From Oscillospiraceae bacterium (lineage in GTDB: Bacteria > Bacillota_A > Clostridia > Oscillospirales > Oscillospiraceae), in contig JAFQLA010000146.1 in assembly GCA_017396725.1 (NCBI GenBank), forward strand, positions 1 to 12,253: a DNA stretch of 12,253 bases. The letters run 5' to 3'. This document shows, in pieces, positions 6,188-12,253 of the stretch (positions within the stretch are counted from its first letter, which is position 1; every line of letters begins with the position of its first letter). Made by a program: the position numbers and the translations under genes. The notes under the pieces were generated by a model. It ran no database searches. It had not been told where the DNA came from and saw only the letters and a list, made by a program, of their open reading frames with translations.

Positions 6188-7456
6188 ATGAAGCCTGTGA
6201 GACAGCAACTCATGCATGGCGTACATCTTACTTATTTGCAGGACAGAAAATTTAAAACAGGCTACATGAGCGCCCAGTTCATGATGCCCGTCACAGCAGA
6301 GACTGTGGGGCTGAACGCGCTTTTGGCGGCAGTGCTGCGCCGCGGCACCGCGAGATACCCCGATATGGTGAGCCTTTCCGCCGCGCTGGATCAGCTCTAC
6401 GGCACCCGTGTGGATTACTCCCTGCAGAGAAAAGGGGAGTGCCAGTGCGTGGGCTTTACCGCCAGCTTTATTGACGATGCTTTCGCGCTGGGCGGAGAAA
6501 AGATCTTGGAACCTGTGGCAGAGCTGATGGGTCAGCTGATCTGCGAGCCTGCCACCAAGAACGGCCGTTTTCTTTCCGCCTATGTGGAAAGCGAAAAGAC
6601 GAATCTCATTGACGCCATCCGCAGTCAGATCAACGATAAGCGGGAATATGCCTATTACCGTCTCCTTGCGGAAATGTGCCGCGGCGAGGCCTACGGCGCC
6701 GCGCCTTTGGGTGAAGAAAAGCTGGTGGGTAAGGTAACGGTACCCAAGCTGTATACCTATTATCAAAATCTCCTGGCAGACACCCCGCTGGAGCTTTTCT
6801 ATTGCGGCAGCGCGCCGCTGGAACGGGTAAAAAATGCCTTTTTGGATGCGTTTTCCGCTTTGCCGCGCCGCAATGTGGGGGATGTGGAGCCTACGCGCCG
6901 CCACCCCAAGCGGGAGGAAGAGCAGTATATCGAAGAGAGCATGGATGTGACACAGGGGAAGCTCTGCATGGGCTTTGGCTGCAGCAGCGATGATATGCCC
7001 GCCATGGTGATGGCAAATCTCCTCTTCGGCGGCTCCAGCAATTCCAAACTCTTTATGAATGTGAGAGAAAAGCTCTCTCTTTGTTATTACGCAAGCTCTG
7101 TTTATCACCGATGCAAGGGGATCATTACGGTTTCCTCCGGCATCGAGACCGCCAATTATCAAAAAGCTTATGACGAGATCCTTGCCCAGCTTAAAGCGGT
7201 GCAGCAGGGTGAACTGAAGGATTGGGAAGTGGAAGGCGCCCGCTCTGCTGCCCTCAGCGGCTTCCGCACCGTCAGCGATTCTCAGGGCAGGATCGTGAAT
7301 TTCTATCTGGGTCAGATCGCCACGGGATCGCCCGAAAATCAGGAAGAACTTATCCGCGCCATGGAAGAGGTCACGCTGGACCGTATCCTTGCCGCGGCCA
7401 ATACCATTACGCCCGATACCGTATATTTTCTCAAGGGGAGGGAAGCGACACAGTGA
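6188..7456 (+). CDS. yfmF: YfmF-type M16 peptidase-like protein (non-catalytic partner)
   Basis: A 422-residue protein with the M16 (pitrilysin-like) fold but without the HxxEH zinc motif. The equivalent N-terminal helix reads GLNALLAAVLRRGT (41-54), with no histidine pair. The C-terminal M16 half is recognisable by the LFGGSSNSKLFMNVREKLSLCYYASS stretch (about 278-303, the R/Y substrate-contact region). Databases name this family 'EF-P 5-aminopentanol modification-associated protein YfmF', from genetics in B. subtilis. The biochemical role is unclear. It is expected to pair with YfmH, as in M16B heterodimers where one subunit is inactive. The start has AAAGGAG (6173-6179) 8 nt upstream. The stop overlaps the yfmH GTG start by 4 nt (GTGA), indicating translational coupling and roughly equal amounts. 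Confidence 0.88.
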   Translation: MKPVRQQLMHGVHLTYLQDRKFKTGYMSAQFMMPVTAETVGLNALLAAVLRRGTARYPDMVSLSAALDQLYGTRVDYSLQRKGECQCVGFTASFIDDAFALGGEKILEPVAELMGQLICEPATKNGRFLSAYVESEKTNLIDAIRSQINDKREYAYYRLLAEMCRGEAYGAAPLGEEKLVGKVTVPKLYTYYQNLLADTPLELFYCGSAPLERVKNAFLDAFSALPRRNVGDVEPTRRHPKREEEQYIEESMDVTQGKLCMGFGCSSDDMPAMVMANLLFGGSSNSKLFMNVREKLSLCYYASSVYHRCKGIITVSSGIETANYQKAYDEILAQLKAVQQGELKDWEVEGARSAALSGFRTVSDSQGRIVNFYLGQIATGSPENQEELIRAMEEVTLDRILAAANTITPDTVYFLKGREATQ

Positions 7457-8742
7457 TCAAACAGCATTATCCGCGCATCGGCGAGAGCCTGTATCGCGAG
7501 ACCCTTGCCAACGGCCTTGAGGTCATGGTGGTACCCAGAGCGAATTTCGCCAAGAATTATGCCGTCTTCGCCACCCGCTACGGCGGCATGGATATGCGCT
7601 TTTGCTTAAACGGAGAGTGGAAGGATACCCCCGCCGGCATTGCCCATTACCTCGAACATAAGATGTTCGATACCGAAGAAGGCAACGCTCTGCAGCGCCT
7701 TGCGCAAAACGGTGCTGAACCCAATGCCTTTACCGGCAACGGTATTACCGCTTATTATTTTGACTCTACCGAGCATTTTATGGAGAATCTGGAGATTCTC
7801 CTCTCCTTCGTTTCCGTGCCTTATTTCACCGAAGAAAGTGTGGAAAAAGAGCGGGGTATCATCGCCCAGGAGATCCGCATGATCGAGGATAACCCCGATT
7901 GGCAGGTCTACATGGAGCTGATGCAGTGCCTTTATGAAAACGCCCCTGTCCGCGTGCCTGTGGCGGGCACAGTGGAGAGCATTGGTGAGATCACGGCGCA
8001 GACGCTCTACGATTGCCACAAAGCCTTTTACGCGCCTTCCAACATGGTGCTTTGTGTAGTGGGCGATGTGGAGCCGCAGGAGATCGTCTCGCTGGCCCAG
8101 AAGATGCTTGGAAAAGAAAAGGCGCCTGCCATTGCAAGAGATTACGGCGATGAGGAATCTCTGCTGGCGCGGTGCAGAAAAACCGAAAAGGAAATGGATG
8201 TTTCCATGCCCAATTTCCTGGTGGGTTACAAGTGCACGCCTTCGCCCGATAAAAAGATCACATTGCGTGATACCCTGATCGGAGATATCGCCTGCGATGT
8301 GCTTTTGAGCGAATCCACGCCTCTTTATGAGCGGCTCTATAACGAGGGCCTCATCAACAGCAGCTTTGGCGGCAGCTTTGAGACATTCCCCGGCGCGGCA
8401 TTTTTCTTTGCCGGCGGCGAGAGCAACGATCCCGATGCCGTGCAGCGCGCCATTACGGAAGAGGCAAAGCGCCTTGCCCGGGAGGGTGTGGATGAGGAGT
8501 TTTTCCAGCAGATCCGCAAGGCGGAATTCGGCGCCACGCTGCGCTCTTTGAATTCCTTTGAAAATGTGGCGGTAACGCTGGCGGAAAACTATTTCTACGG
8601 GGTGGATGCCTTTTCCTTCCCTGAGGTGTTTGACACCATCCGAAAAGAAGATATTGAAGCTTTTCTGCGGGAAAACATTGTGGAGGAGCGCTCGGCGCTT
8701 TCCGTGATCAATCCCAGAAGCGGAAGAGAGGAGGAAGCATGA
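7453..8742 (+). CDS. yfmH: YfmH-type M16 zinc peptidase (catalytic partner of YfmF)
   Basis: A 429-residue M16-family metallopeptidase. The inverted zinc motif HYLEH is at 65-69 (His65, catalytic Glu68, His69). The distal Glu ligand is probably Glu140 in the ERGIIAQEIRM segment. The Arg/Tyr region of the C-terminal half is present (LYERLYNEGLI, about 292-302). The start is taken as GTG at 7453, overlapping the yfmF stop as GTGA, with a GGGGAGGG Shine-Dalgarno about 8 nt upstream. The frame is open 77 codons further up, but that sequence lies inside yfmF and is out-of-frame shadow. Databases link the family to EF-P 5-aminopentanol modification; other M16 pairs process small peptides. No EF-P gene is in the window. 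lgt overlaps the stop by 4 nt. Confidence 0.9.
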   Translation: MIKQHYPRIGESLYRETLANGLEVMVVPRANFAKNYAVFATRYGGMDMRFCLNGEWKDTPAGIAHYLEHKMFDTEEGNALQRLAQNGAEPNAFTGNGITAYYFDSTEHFMENLEILLSFVSVPYFTEESVEKERGIIAQEIRMIEDNPDWQVYMELMQCLYENAPVRVPVAGTVESIGEITAQTLYDCHKAFYAPSNMVLCVVGDVEPQEIVSLAQKMLGKEKAPAIARDYGDEESLLARCRKTEKEMDVSMPNFLVGYKCTPSPDKKITLRDTLIGDIACDVLLSESTPLYERLYNEGLINSSFGGSFETFPGAAFFFAGGESNDPDAVQRAITEEAKRLAREGVDEEFFQQIRKAEFGATLRSLNSFENVAVTLAENYFYGVDAFSFPEVFDTIRKEDIEAFLRENIVEERSALSVINPRSGREEEA

Positions 8743-9656
8743 AAGCTTTGAGCAGTATGCCCGTCAGTTTTCCCGGCCTTTTCGGTGACTGGGAGATGAC
8801 GGCAAGCCCCGTGGCCCTTGATATCGGCAAGGGGATCTACTGGTACGGGATCATTATCGCTGCGGGATTGCTGCTGGCCATTTGGTTTTGCATCAAAATG
8901 GCGCCGCGGTTCGGGCTTACGGAGGATAATGTGCTGGATGCCGGTCTGATCGTAGCGCCGGCAGGCGTCATCGGTGCCCGTATCTATTACATCATTTTCT
9001 ATTACGACCTTTTCAAAAATGCCGAAGGCGGGCCGGATTTCGGCAAGATGATCGCCATCTGGGACGGCGGCCTTGCTATTTACGGCGGCGTGATCGCAGG
9101 TATCATCGGCATTTATGTGCTCTGCAGAGTGAAAAAAATCAAGCTGGGTGCGCTGCTGGATCTGGGGGGTATGGGACTTTTCATCGGTCCGATCTTCGGC
9201 CGCTGGGGCAATTTCATGAACCGCGAGGCATTCGGCGGTGAAACCACACTTCCCTGGAGAATGCGCCTTTGGACTTCCGCTACGGAGTATATTGAGGTGC
9301 ATCCTACTTTCCTCTACGAGTCCCTTTGGAATCTGGCGGGCCTTTTGCTGATGATCTATATCGTTTCAAAATGCCGCAGATTTGACGGTGAGAACGCCTG
9401 CTTCTATTTCCTGTGGTACGGTATCGGCCGATTCTGGATCGAAGGACTGCGGGAAGACAGTCTCTATCTTTTCGACTGGCAGCTCTTTGGAGAGCCTATC
9501 CGTGTTTCTCAGGCGCTTTCGGTGCTTCTGGTGCTGGGCGCCGCTGCGGTGCTTTATTACAACCTGAAAATCAAGCCTCACGAGCCGGAAGAGCTCTTTG
9601 TCAACCAGGTGGCGGCAAAGAAAGAAACAGAGCCTGAAGGCGAAAAAGACGCGTAA
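8739..9656 (+). CDS. lgt: Prolipoprotein diacylglyceryl transferase
   Basis: A 305-residue membrane enzyme that moves diacylglycerol from phosphatidylglycerol to the lipobox cysteine of prolipoproteins, the first step of lipoprotein maturation. About seven hydrophobic segments are visible. Motifs are GVIGARIYYIIFYYD (76-90), DGGLAIYGG (109-117) and the family signature GRWGNFMNREAFG (154-166), with Arg155 matching the essential Arg143 of E. coli. A charged C-terminal tail (about 280-305, KPHEPEEL...EKDA) is probably cytoplasmic and longer than in many homologues. The ATG overlaps the yfmH stop (ATGA) and AGGAGG (8729-8734) lies just upstream, so translation is coupled. An alternative start is Met7. 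It is the last gene of the group, followed by a strong terminator. Confidence 0.96.
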   Translation: MKALSSMPVSFPGLFGDWEMTASPVALDIGKGIYWYGIIIAAGLLLAIWFCIKMAPRFGLTEDNVLDAGLIVAPAGVIGARIYYIIFYYDLFKNAEGGPDFGKMIAIWDGGLAIYGGVIAGIIGIYVLCRVKKIKLGALLDLGGMGLFIGPIFGRWGNFMNREAFGGETTLPWRMRLWTSATEYIEVHPTFLYESLWNLAGLLLMIYIVSKCRRFDGENACFYFLWYGIGRFWIEGLREDSLYLFDWQLFGEPIRVSQALSVLLVLGAAAVLYYNLKIKPHEPEELFVNQVAAKKETEPEGEKDA

Positions 9657-9659
9657 GAA

Positions 9660-9692
9660 AAGAAGAACGGCCAAAAGGCCGTTCTTCTTTTT
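9660..9692 (+). terminator. Intrinsic terminator after lgt
   Basis: A perfect 13-bp stem (9660-9672 with 9677-9689) with loop AAAA is followed by TTT. It begins 3 nt after the lgt stop. The reverse strand is also T-rich after the stem, so it may back up termination of the convergent NlpC/P60 transcript. Confidence 0.9.
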
Positions 9693-9721
9693 GTGTGGCG
9701 CCGAAAAGGCGCTTGGAGGAA

Positions 9722-9762
9722 GGAAGAAGAAAAGCAGTGCACCTTTCGGTACACTGCTTTTT
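9722..9762 (-). terminator. Intrinsic terminator after the NlpC/P60 gene
   Basis: The arms 9731-9743 and 9748-9760 pair over 13 bp with one C-A mismatch around a TTTC loop. On the minus strand TTTTCTTCTTCC follows. It starts 6 nt after the stop at 9769. On the plus strand the stem is followed by TTTTT, so it may act in both directions. Confidence 0.8.
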
Positions 9763-9768
9763 ATAATA

Positions 9769-10647
9769 TTAGCTCAGACGGCGGGCGCCGGCATAGTAGG
9801 TTGCATAGTAGTTGTCGCTGAGGCTGCTGATCTTTACGCAGTAGCCGCTGCCGGAGGAAGCGTGGATGAACTGACCGCCGCCGATATAAAGACCGACATG
9901 GGATGCAGTCTTATAAGAGGGGATGCGGCTGGGATCACGGAAGAATACCAGATCGCCGGGCTGCAGAGCATCCTTGGCAATGGCGGTGCCGTATTCCATC
10001 TGGCCGGAAGCGGTGTGAGGCAGGCTGTAGCCATACTGCTTGCAGAGATACATGGTGAAGCCGGAGCAGTCAAAGCCGCTGGGAGAAGCGCCGCCGTATA
10101 CATAGCGGACACCCAGGAAGCTCTTTGCCAGTTCCACGATGCCTGCGTTGCTGGTCTTATCTTCGGAGAGGACCAGCAGATCGCTGCGGATATAACCAGT
10201 CTCGCCGGATTCGCAGGTTACACTGTACCAGCCGCCTACAAAACCGTTGACGGTAACGAAGGTGCCTTCGTTCAAAACGGCAACTGCGGCGCTGGTGGTG
10301 GCAGCCAGCTCACGGACATTTACACCCGAACCGGTGACGCGGCCGTAAGTGGTGAAGATATTATCTTTATCAATGGTGACATAGTCAGCGGAAACATAGC
10401 CGACATTGCCGTTGTAGTTTACCTTGTACCAACCTTCGGTGGAATCATCCAGCACGGCGATAGCATAGTACTTGCCGAGGTGAGTCACAACGGAGGAAGA
10501 GGTGGAGGGTTCGCTGCGCAGGCGCAGGGAAGAGCCGGTGGTGCAGCCGATGGACTTTGCCATGTCAGCTTCAGCAGCCATAGCCGTGATTGCCATAAAG
10601 ACGGTCAAAATAGCGGTCAGAATAAGGACCTTGGAGAGCTTCTTCAT
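9769..10647 (-). CDS. Secreted SH3b-SH3b-NlpC/P60 peptidoglycan endopeptidase
   Basis: A 292-residue exported cell-wall hydrolase. Residues 1-25 form a Sec signal peptide (two Lys, hydrophobic core, AMA before the likely cleavage site). There is no lipobox, so it is secreted rather than a lipoprotein. Two bacterial SH3 domains follow (about 33-92 and 101-160), each with the 'LRLRxxP / VNVRE' opening and a 'GWYxV...GYxxxxY/L' end; these usually bind the wall. The C-terminal NlpC/P60 domain (about 167-290) has catalytic Cys194 in FDCSGF, His250 in SHVGLYIGGG and third polar residue His262. The family cuts the gamma-D-Glu-diamino acid bond of stem peptides. The start has AAAGGA (complement of 10658-10663) 10 nt upstream. 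It lies 34 nt behind the upstream gene with no terminator between, so the two are probably co-transcribed. Confidence 0.93.
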   Translation of the reverse strand: MKKLSKVLILTAILTVFMAITAMAAEADMAKSIGCTTGSSLRLRSEPSTSSSVVTHLGKYYAIAVLDDSTEGWYKVNYNGNVGYVSADYVTIDKDNIFTTYGRVTGSGVNVRELAATTSAAVAVLNEGTFVTVNGFVGGWYSVTCESGETGYIRSDLLVLSEDKTSNAGIVELAKSFLGVRYVYGGASPSGFDCSGFTMYLCKQYGYSLPHTASGQMEYGTAIAKDALQPGDLVFFRDPSRIPSYKTASHVGLYIGGGQFIHASSGSGYCVKISSLSDNYYATYYAGARRLS

Positions 10648-10681
10648 AAATCTATTTTCCTTTCTTTTGGTAAAAGCGGTT

Positions 10682-10984
10682 TTACTTGCCGCTGAGAGCT
10701 CGGTTCAGCCAGATCTCCGCGATATCCATTGCGGCGTAAAGGCTGTTCTTTTCGCTGGTCTTCACGATGCGGTCGCGGGATTTGAGATCGGGAGCGGTGA
10801 GCTGGAGCTGGATGGAGACCTTGGAGGCCACATCCATATCCTTTTCCTTCTTGGTTTCCAGGATCTGCATCATGATGATGTATTTATCGGCCATGGAGCC
10901 GTAATAAATGAGGTTGCCTACACGGCGGAGGGGATGATTCTTATATACAAGACCCTCGTTCTTGGAGGGGGCTGCGTTAGACAT
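10682..10984 (-). CDS. Conserved-looking protein of unknown function, first gene of the NlpC/P60 operon
   Basis: A 100-residue soluble protein I do not recognise. It has no signal peptide or membrane segment. It reads like a compact alpha/beta domain: a strand-rich middle (GNLIYYGSMADKYIIMMQIL, 23-42; KVSIQLQLT, 55-63) followed by an amphipathic C-terminal helix (SLYAAMDIAEIWLNRAL, 81-97). Coding is credible because it has a promoter with near-consensus boxes, a GGAG Shine-Dalgarno (10993-10996) 8 nt before the ATG, and codon use like its neighbours. It shares a transcript with the secreted wall hydrolase downstream, so a cytoplasmic role linked to the envelope is a possible but unproven inference. 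Confidence 0.8.
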   Translation of the reverse strand: MSNAAPSKNEGLVYKNHPLRRVGNLIYYGSMADKYIIMMQILETKKEKDMDVASKVSIQLQLTAPDLKSRDRIVKTSEKNSLYAAMDIAEIWLNRALSGK

Positions 10985-11004
10985 AAATGTTGCTCCTTTT
11001 AAAG

Positions 11005-11023
11005 ATTGTAACCAAATTGTAAC
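11005..11023. repeat. Tandem ATTGTAAC direct repeats at the start site of the 10984 gene
   Basis: ATTGTAAC occurs at 11005-11012 and again at 11016-11023, one helical turn (11 bp) apart. The second copy contains the -10 box and the first covers the expected transcription start near 11009. This could be an operator for a repressor, or simply a duplicated -10 region. Confidence 0.45.
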
Positions 11024-11044
11024 AGATTATCATCGCTTTGTCAA
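11016..11044 (-). promoter_or_regulatory. Sigma-A promoter for the hypothetical-NlpC/P60 operon
   Basis: On the minus strand TTGACA (11044-11039) and TACAAT (11021-11016) are 17 nt apart. The expected start is near 11009, with a leader of about 25 nt to the ATG at 10984. A consensus -35 suggests strong basal expression. Confidence 0.85.
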
Positions 11045-11104
11045 TTCTTATAACCCTTTTTTTCCTTTCTCGGGGCTGGAAATCCATGGATTTGTAGGAT
11101 GGCA

Positions 11105-11152
11105 CAAAAAAGCCGGAGCAATATGGCTAAATTAGCCATAAGCTCCGGCTTT
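11105..11152 (-). terminator. Long two-part intrinsic terminator after ireB
   Basis: An 11-bp outer stem (11109-11119 with 11142-11152) and, after a small internal loop, an 8-bp inner stem (11122-11129 with 11133-11140, AAT loop) stack into one long hairpin. On the minus strand it is followed by a run of T. It separates ireB from the next promoter. The stretch 11045-11104 between them holds only a poly-T run and a 14-bp palindrome. Confidence 0.9.
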
Positions 11153-11167
11153 CAAGCGGGATTTCGG

Positions 11168-11413
11168 TTACTGATTGAGGTACTTGCGCACCAGAATCTG
11201 TAACAATTCGTCGCGGTCGATCTTACGGATCAGCGTCCGCGCGTGGTTATGATTGGTGATGTAGGTGGGATCCTCGGAGAGGATATAGCCAACGATCTGA
11301 TTGATGGGATTGTAACCCTTTTGTTCGAGGGCCTGATAAACCGTCATCAAAATCGCGTGGATCTCAGCATCCTTTTCCTGAGGGATGGTAAATTTACGGG
11401 TAAAATCGTCCAT
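11168..11413 (-). CDS. ireB: IreB-family regulatory phosphoprotein (UPF0297)
   Basis: An 81-residue cytoplasmic protein. The core [20 protein letters not shown] (about 32-51), [19 protein letters not shown] and a short C-terminal YLNQ end match the UPF0297/IreB family (B. subtilis YrzL). In Enterococcus faecalis IreB is phosphorylated on N-terminal threonines by the PASTA kinase IreK and dampens cephalosporin resistance. Here Thr5 and Thr9 lie in the equivalent N-terminal tail. The ATG at 11413 is chosen because GGTGG sits 7 nt upstream and the family begins near MDD; an upstream in-frame TTG would add six unlikely residues. It has its own promoter and terminator downstream of pheT. In many Bacillota the gene sits with alaS and ruvX, so this placement is less common. 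Confidence 0.92.
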   Translation of the reverse strand: MDDFTRKFTIPQEKDAEIHAILMTVYQALEQKGYNPINQIVGYILSEDPTYITNHNHARTLIRKIDRDELLQILVRKYLNQ

Positions 11414-11444
11414 GCACACACCACCTTTCAAAAATATTATACTC

Positions 11445-11473
11445 AGTATACAAGGTTTTTAGCAAAGTGTAAA
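11445..11473 (-). promoter_or_regulatory. Sigma-A promoter for ireB
   Basis: On the minus strand TTTACA (11473-11468) and TATACT (11450-11445) have a 17-nt spacer. A second possible set, TTGCTA (11465-11460) with TATAAT (11441-11436) and an 18-nt spacer, lies 9 nt downstream. Both would give short leaders. A weak 6-bp hairpin (11471-11476 with 11484-11489) overlaps the -35 box and is the only terminator-like structure after pheT. Confidence 0.7.
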
Positions 11474-11500
11474 GTGGGAAAATCACTTTCTTTGCCGCTC

Positions 11501-12253
11501 TCAGCGAAGAACCGCATTAAGTTCCTTTGCCAGCAGATCGAGAATATTCTTCACATCCTCGTCAGCTTCCTGTGCGGTGAGGTTGCGGTCGTCGGCGCGC
11601 AGTTCCAGATTGAAAGCAACGCTCTTCTTACCGTCTTCCACGCCCTTGCCGCGGTAGATGTCGAAGAGGGAGACCTTCTTGAGGAGCTTCTTGCCGCCGC
11701 GCTTGATGACGGCTTCCAGCGCGCCTACGGTAACAGATTCGTCGCAGACCACGGCGATATCGCGGGTAACAGCGGGGAACTTGGGCAGGGGCTGGTAGAC
11801 AGGCAGGGTACCATGGCTGTCACAGAGCGCGTCGAAGAGCAGCTCGGCTGCATAGAGCTCGGTATCGCTGATGCCGTAGTTGGCAGCAACGGCGGGATGG
11901 ATCTGACCGAAGGTACCAAGCAGGGTATCGCCGGAATAGATCTTGGCGCAGCGGCCGGGATGGTAGGAGGGATTGGCCTTGTCGGCTTCGCAGCGGAGAT
12001 CATCGATGCGCATGCCCCTGAGGATGGCTTCCACAACGCCCTTGAAGGAGAAGAAGTCGCAGTCAGCGCCGTAGGAACCCAGAGAGAGGATCTTGGGTTC
12101 GTGAGCAAGACCGTCATCCTTCTTGAAGTAGACGCGGCCCAGTTCATAGAGCTTGGCGGACTTGTTGCGGAAGTTATAGTTGCGGGAGAGGATCTCCAGC
12201 ATGGAGGGCAGGGTAGTGGTGCGCATGATGGAGGTATCTTCGCCCAGAGGATT
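11501..12253 (-). CDS. pheT: Phenylalanine-tRNA ligase beta subunit, C-terminal part (5' end outside window)
   Basis: The beta subunit of the alpha2-beta2 phenylalanyl-tRNA synthetase, which charges tRNA-Phe in the cytoplasm. Only the last 250 residues are here; full-length bacterial PheT is about 790-800. The first residues, NPLGEDTSIMRTTTLPS, are the conserved segment opening the B6/B7 catalytic-like module, so the frame runs off the window edge. The ending LPKFPAVTRDIAVV...SLFDIYRGKG...LNAVLR is the anticodon-binding FDX-ACB domain. The internal ATG at 12226 is not the start. pheS should lie upstream, outside the window. The stop at 11501 is followed by ireB on the same strand. Confidence 0.96.
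   Translation of the reverse strand, partial: NPLGEDTSIMRTTTLPSMLEILSRNYNFRNKSAKLYELGRVYFKKDDGLAHEPKILSLGSYGADCDFFSFKGVVEAILRGMRIDDLRCEADKANPSYHPGRCAKIYSGDTLLGTFGQIHPAVAANYGISDTELYAAELLFDALCDSHGTLPVYQPLPKFPAVTRDIAVVCDESVTVGALEAVIKRGGKKLLKKVSLFDIYRGKGVEDGKKSVAFNLELRADDRNLTAQEADEDVKNILDLLAKELNAVLR

Noticed and set aside
6143..7162. 339-codon minus-strand open frame
   Set aside because: It is the antisense shadow of yfmF, which has a clear M16-like sequence, ribosome-binding site and operon position.
7222..7452. 77-residue upstream extension of YfmH
   Set aside because: The stretch lies inside yfmF in another frame and lacks M16 character; the GTG at 7453 with a GTGA overlap fits better.
8595..9302. 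235-codon minus-strand open frame
   Set aside because: It is the shadow of the yfmH 3' end and lgt, with no initiation signals.
9598..10695. 365-codon plus-strand open frame
   Set aside because: It is antisense to the SH3b-NlpC/P60 gene, crosses two terminators and gives Gly/Ala-rich low-complexity sequence.

Overview
The window looks like ordinary chromosomal DNA from a low-to-mid GC member of the Bacillota, most likely a gut-type Clostridia (Oscillospiraceae/Ruminococcaceae-like). The evidence is the gene set: an IreB/UPF0297 protein, ThiT-type thiamine transporter behind a TPP riboswitch, the YfmF/YfmH M16 pair and oligoendopeptidase F. Sigma-A-type promoters are close to consensus and Shine-Dalgarno sequences are strong. 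No phage, transposon, CRISPR array or plasmid gene was seen. The species cannot be named from this sequence alone.

Layout. (1) 1-2562, plus: the 3' part of a CCA-adding enzyme gene (cca) followed after 3 nt by pepF, closed by a hairpin that can serve both strands. (2) 2602-3512, minus: a near-perfect promoter, tRNA-Gln(CUG), its terminator, then a lone ABC-transporter ATPase gene with almost no room for its own promoter. (3) 3547-4429: a thiamine control region. thiT (minus) has a promoter, TPP riboswitch, intrinsic terminator, gene and end terminator. thiN (thiamine pyrophosphokinase, plus) is divergent, and the two promoters appear to share one -35 segment. (4) 4430-9692, plus: a tightly packed likely operon of thiN, a small acidic protein with WapI-immunity-like features, an iron-sulfur-flavoprotein-like reductase, yfmF, yfmH and lgt, ending in a strong terminator. 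(5) 9722-11044, minus: a two-gene operon of an unrecognised 100-residue protein and a secreted SH3b-SH3b-NlpC/P60 peptidoglycan hydrolase. (6) 11105-12253, minus: ireB with its own promoter and a very stable terminator, downstream of the 3' part of pheT.

How the genes work together. Thiamine import (ThiT) and conversion of thiamine to TPP (ThiN) form one functional unit: TPP made by ThiN should feed back on thiT transcription through the riboswitch, whereas thiN itself has no visible riboswitch. YfmF/YfmH are probably an M16 heterodimer, with the catalytic HxxEH only in YfmH, translationally coupled to the lipoprotein-maturation enzyme Lgt. Several genes concern tRNA and translation (cca, tRNA-Gln, pheT, and possibly EF-P modification through YfmF/H). 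Others concern the cell envelope (NlpC/P60, Lgt, IreB signalling).

Most of the window is well-understood housekeeping content. The parts that deserve a second look are the shared thiT/thiN promoter core, the WapI-like and Isf-like genes ahead of yfmFH-lgt, the promoterless-looking ATPase with a degenerate Q-loop, and the unrecognised gene in front of the NlpC/P60 hydrolase. No stretch longer than 300 bases lacks a gene. The longest, 4139-4429, is filled by the riboswitch, terminator and divergent promoters.
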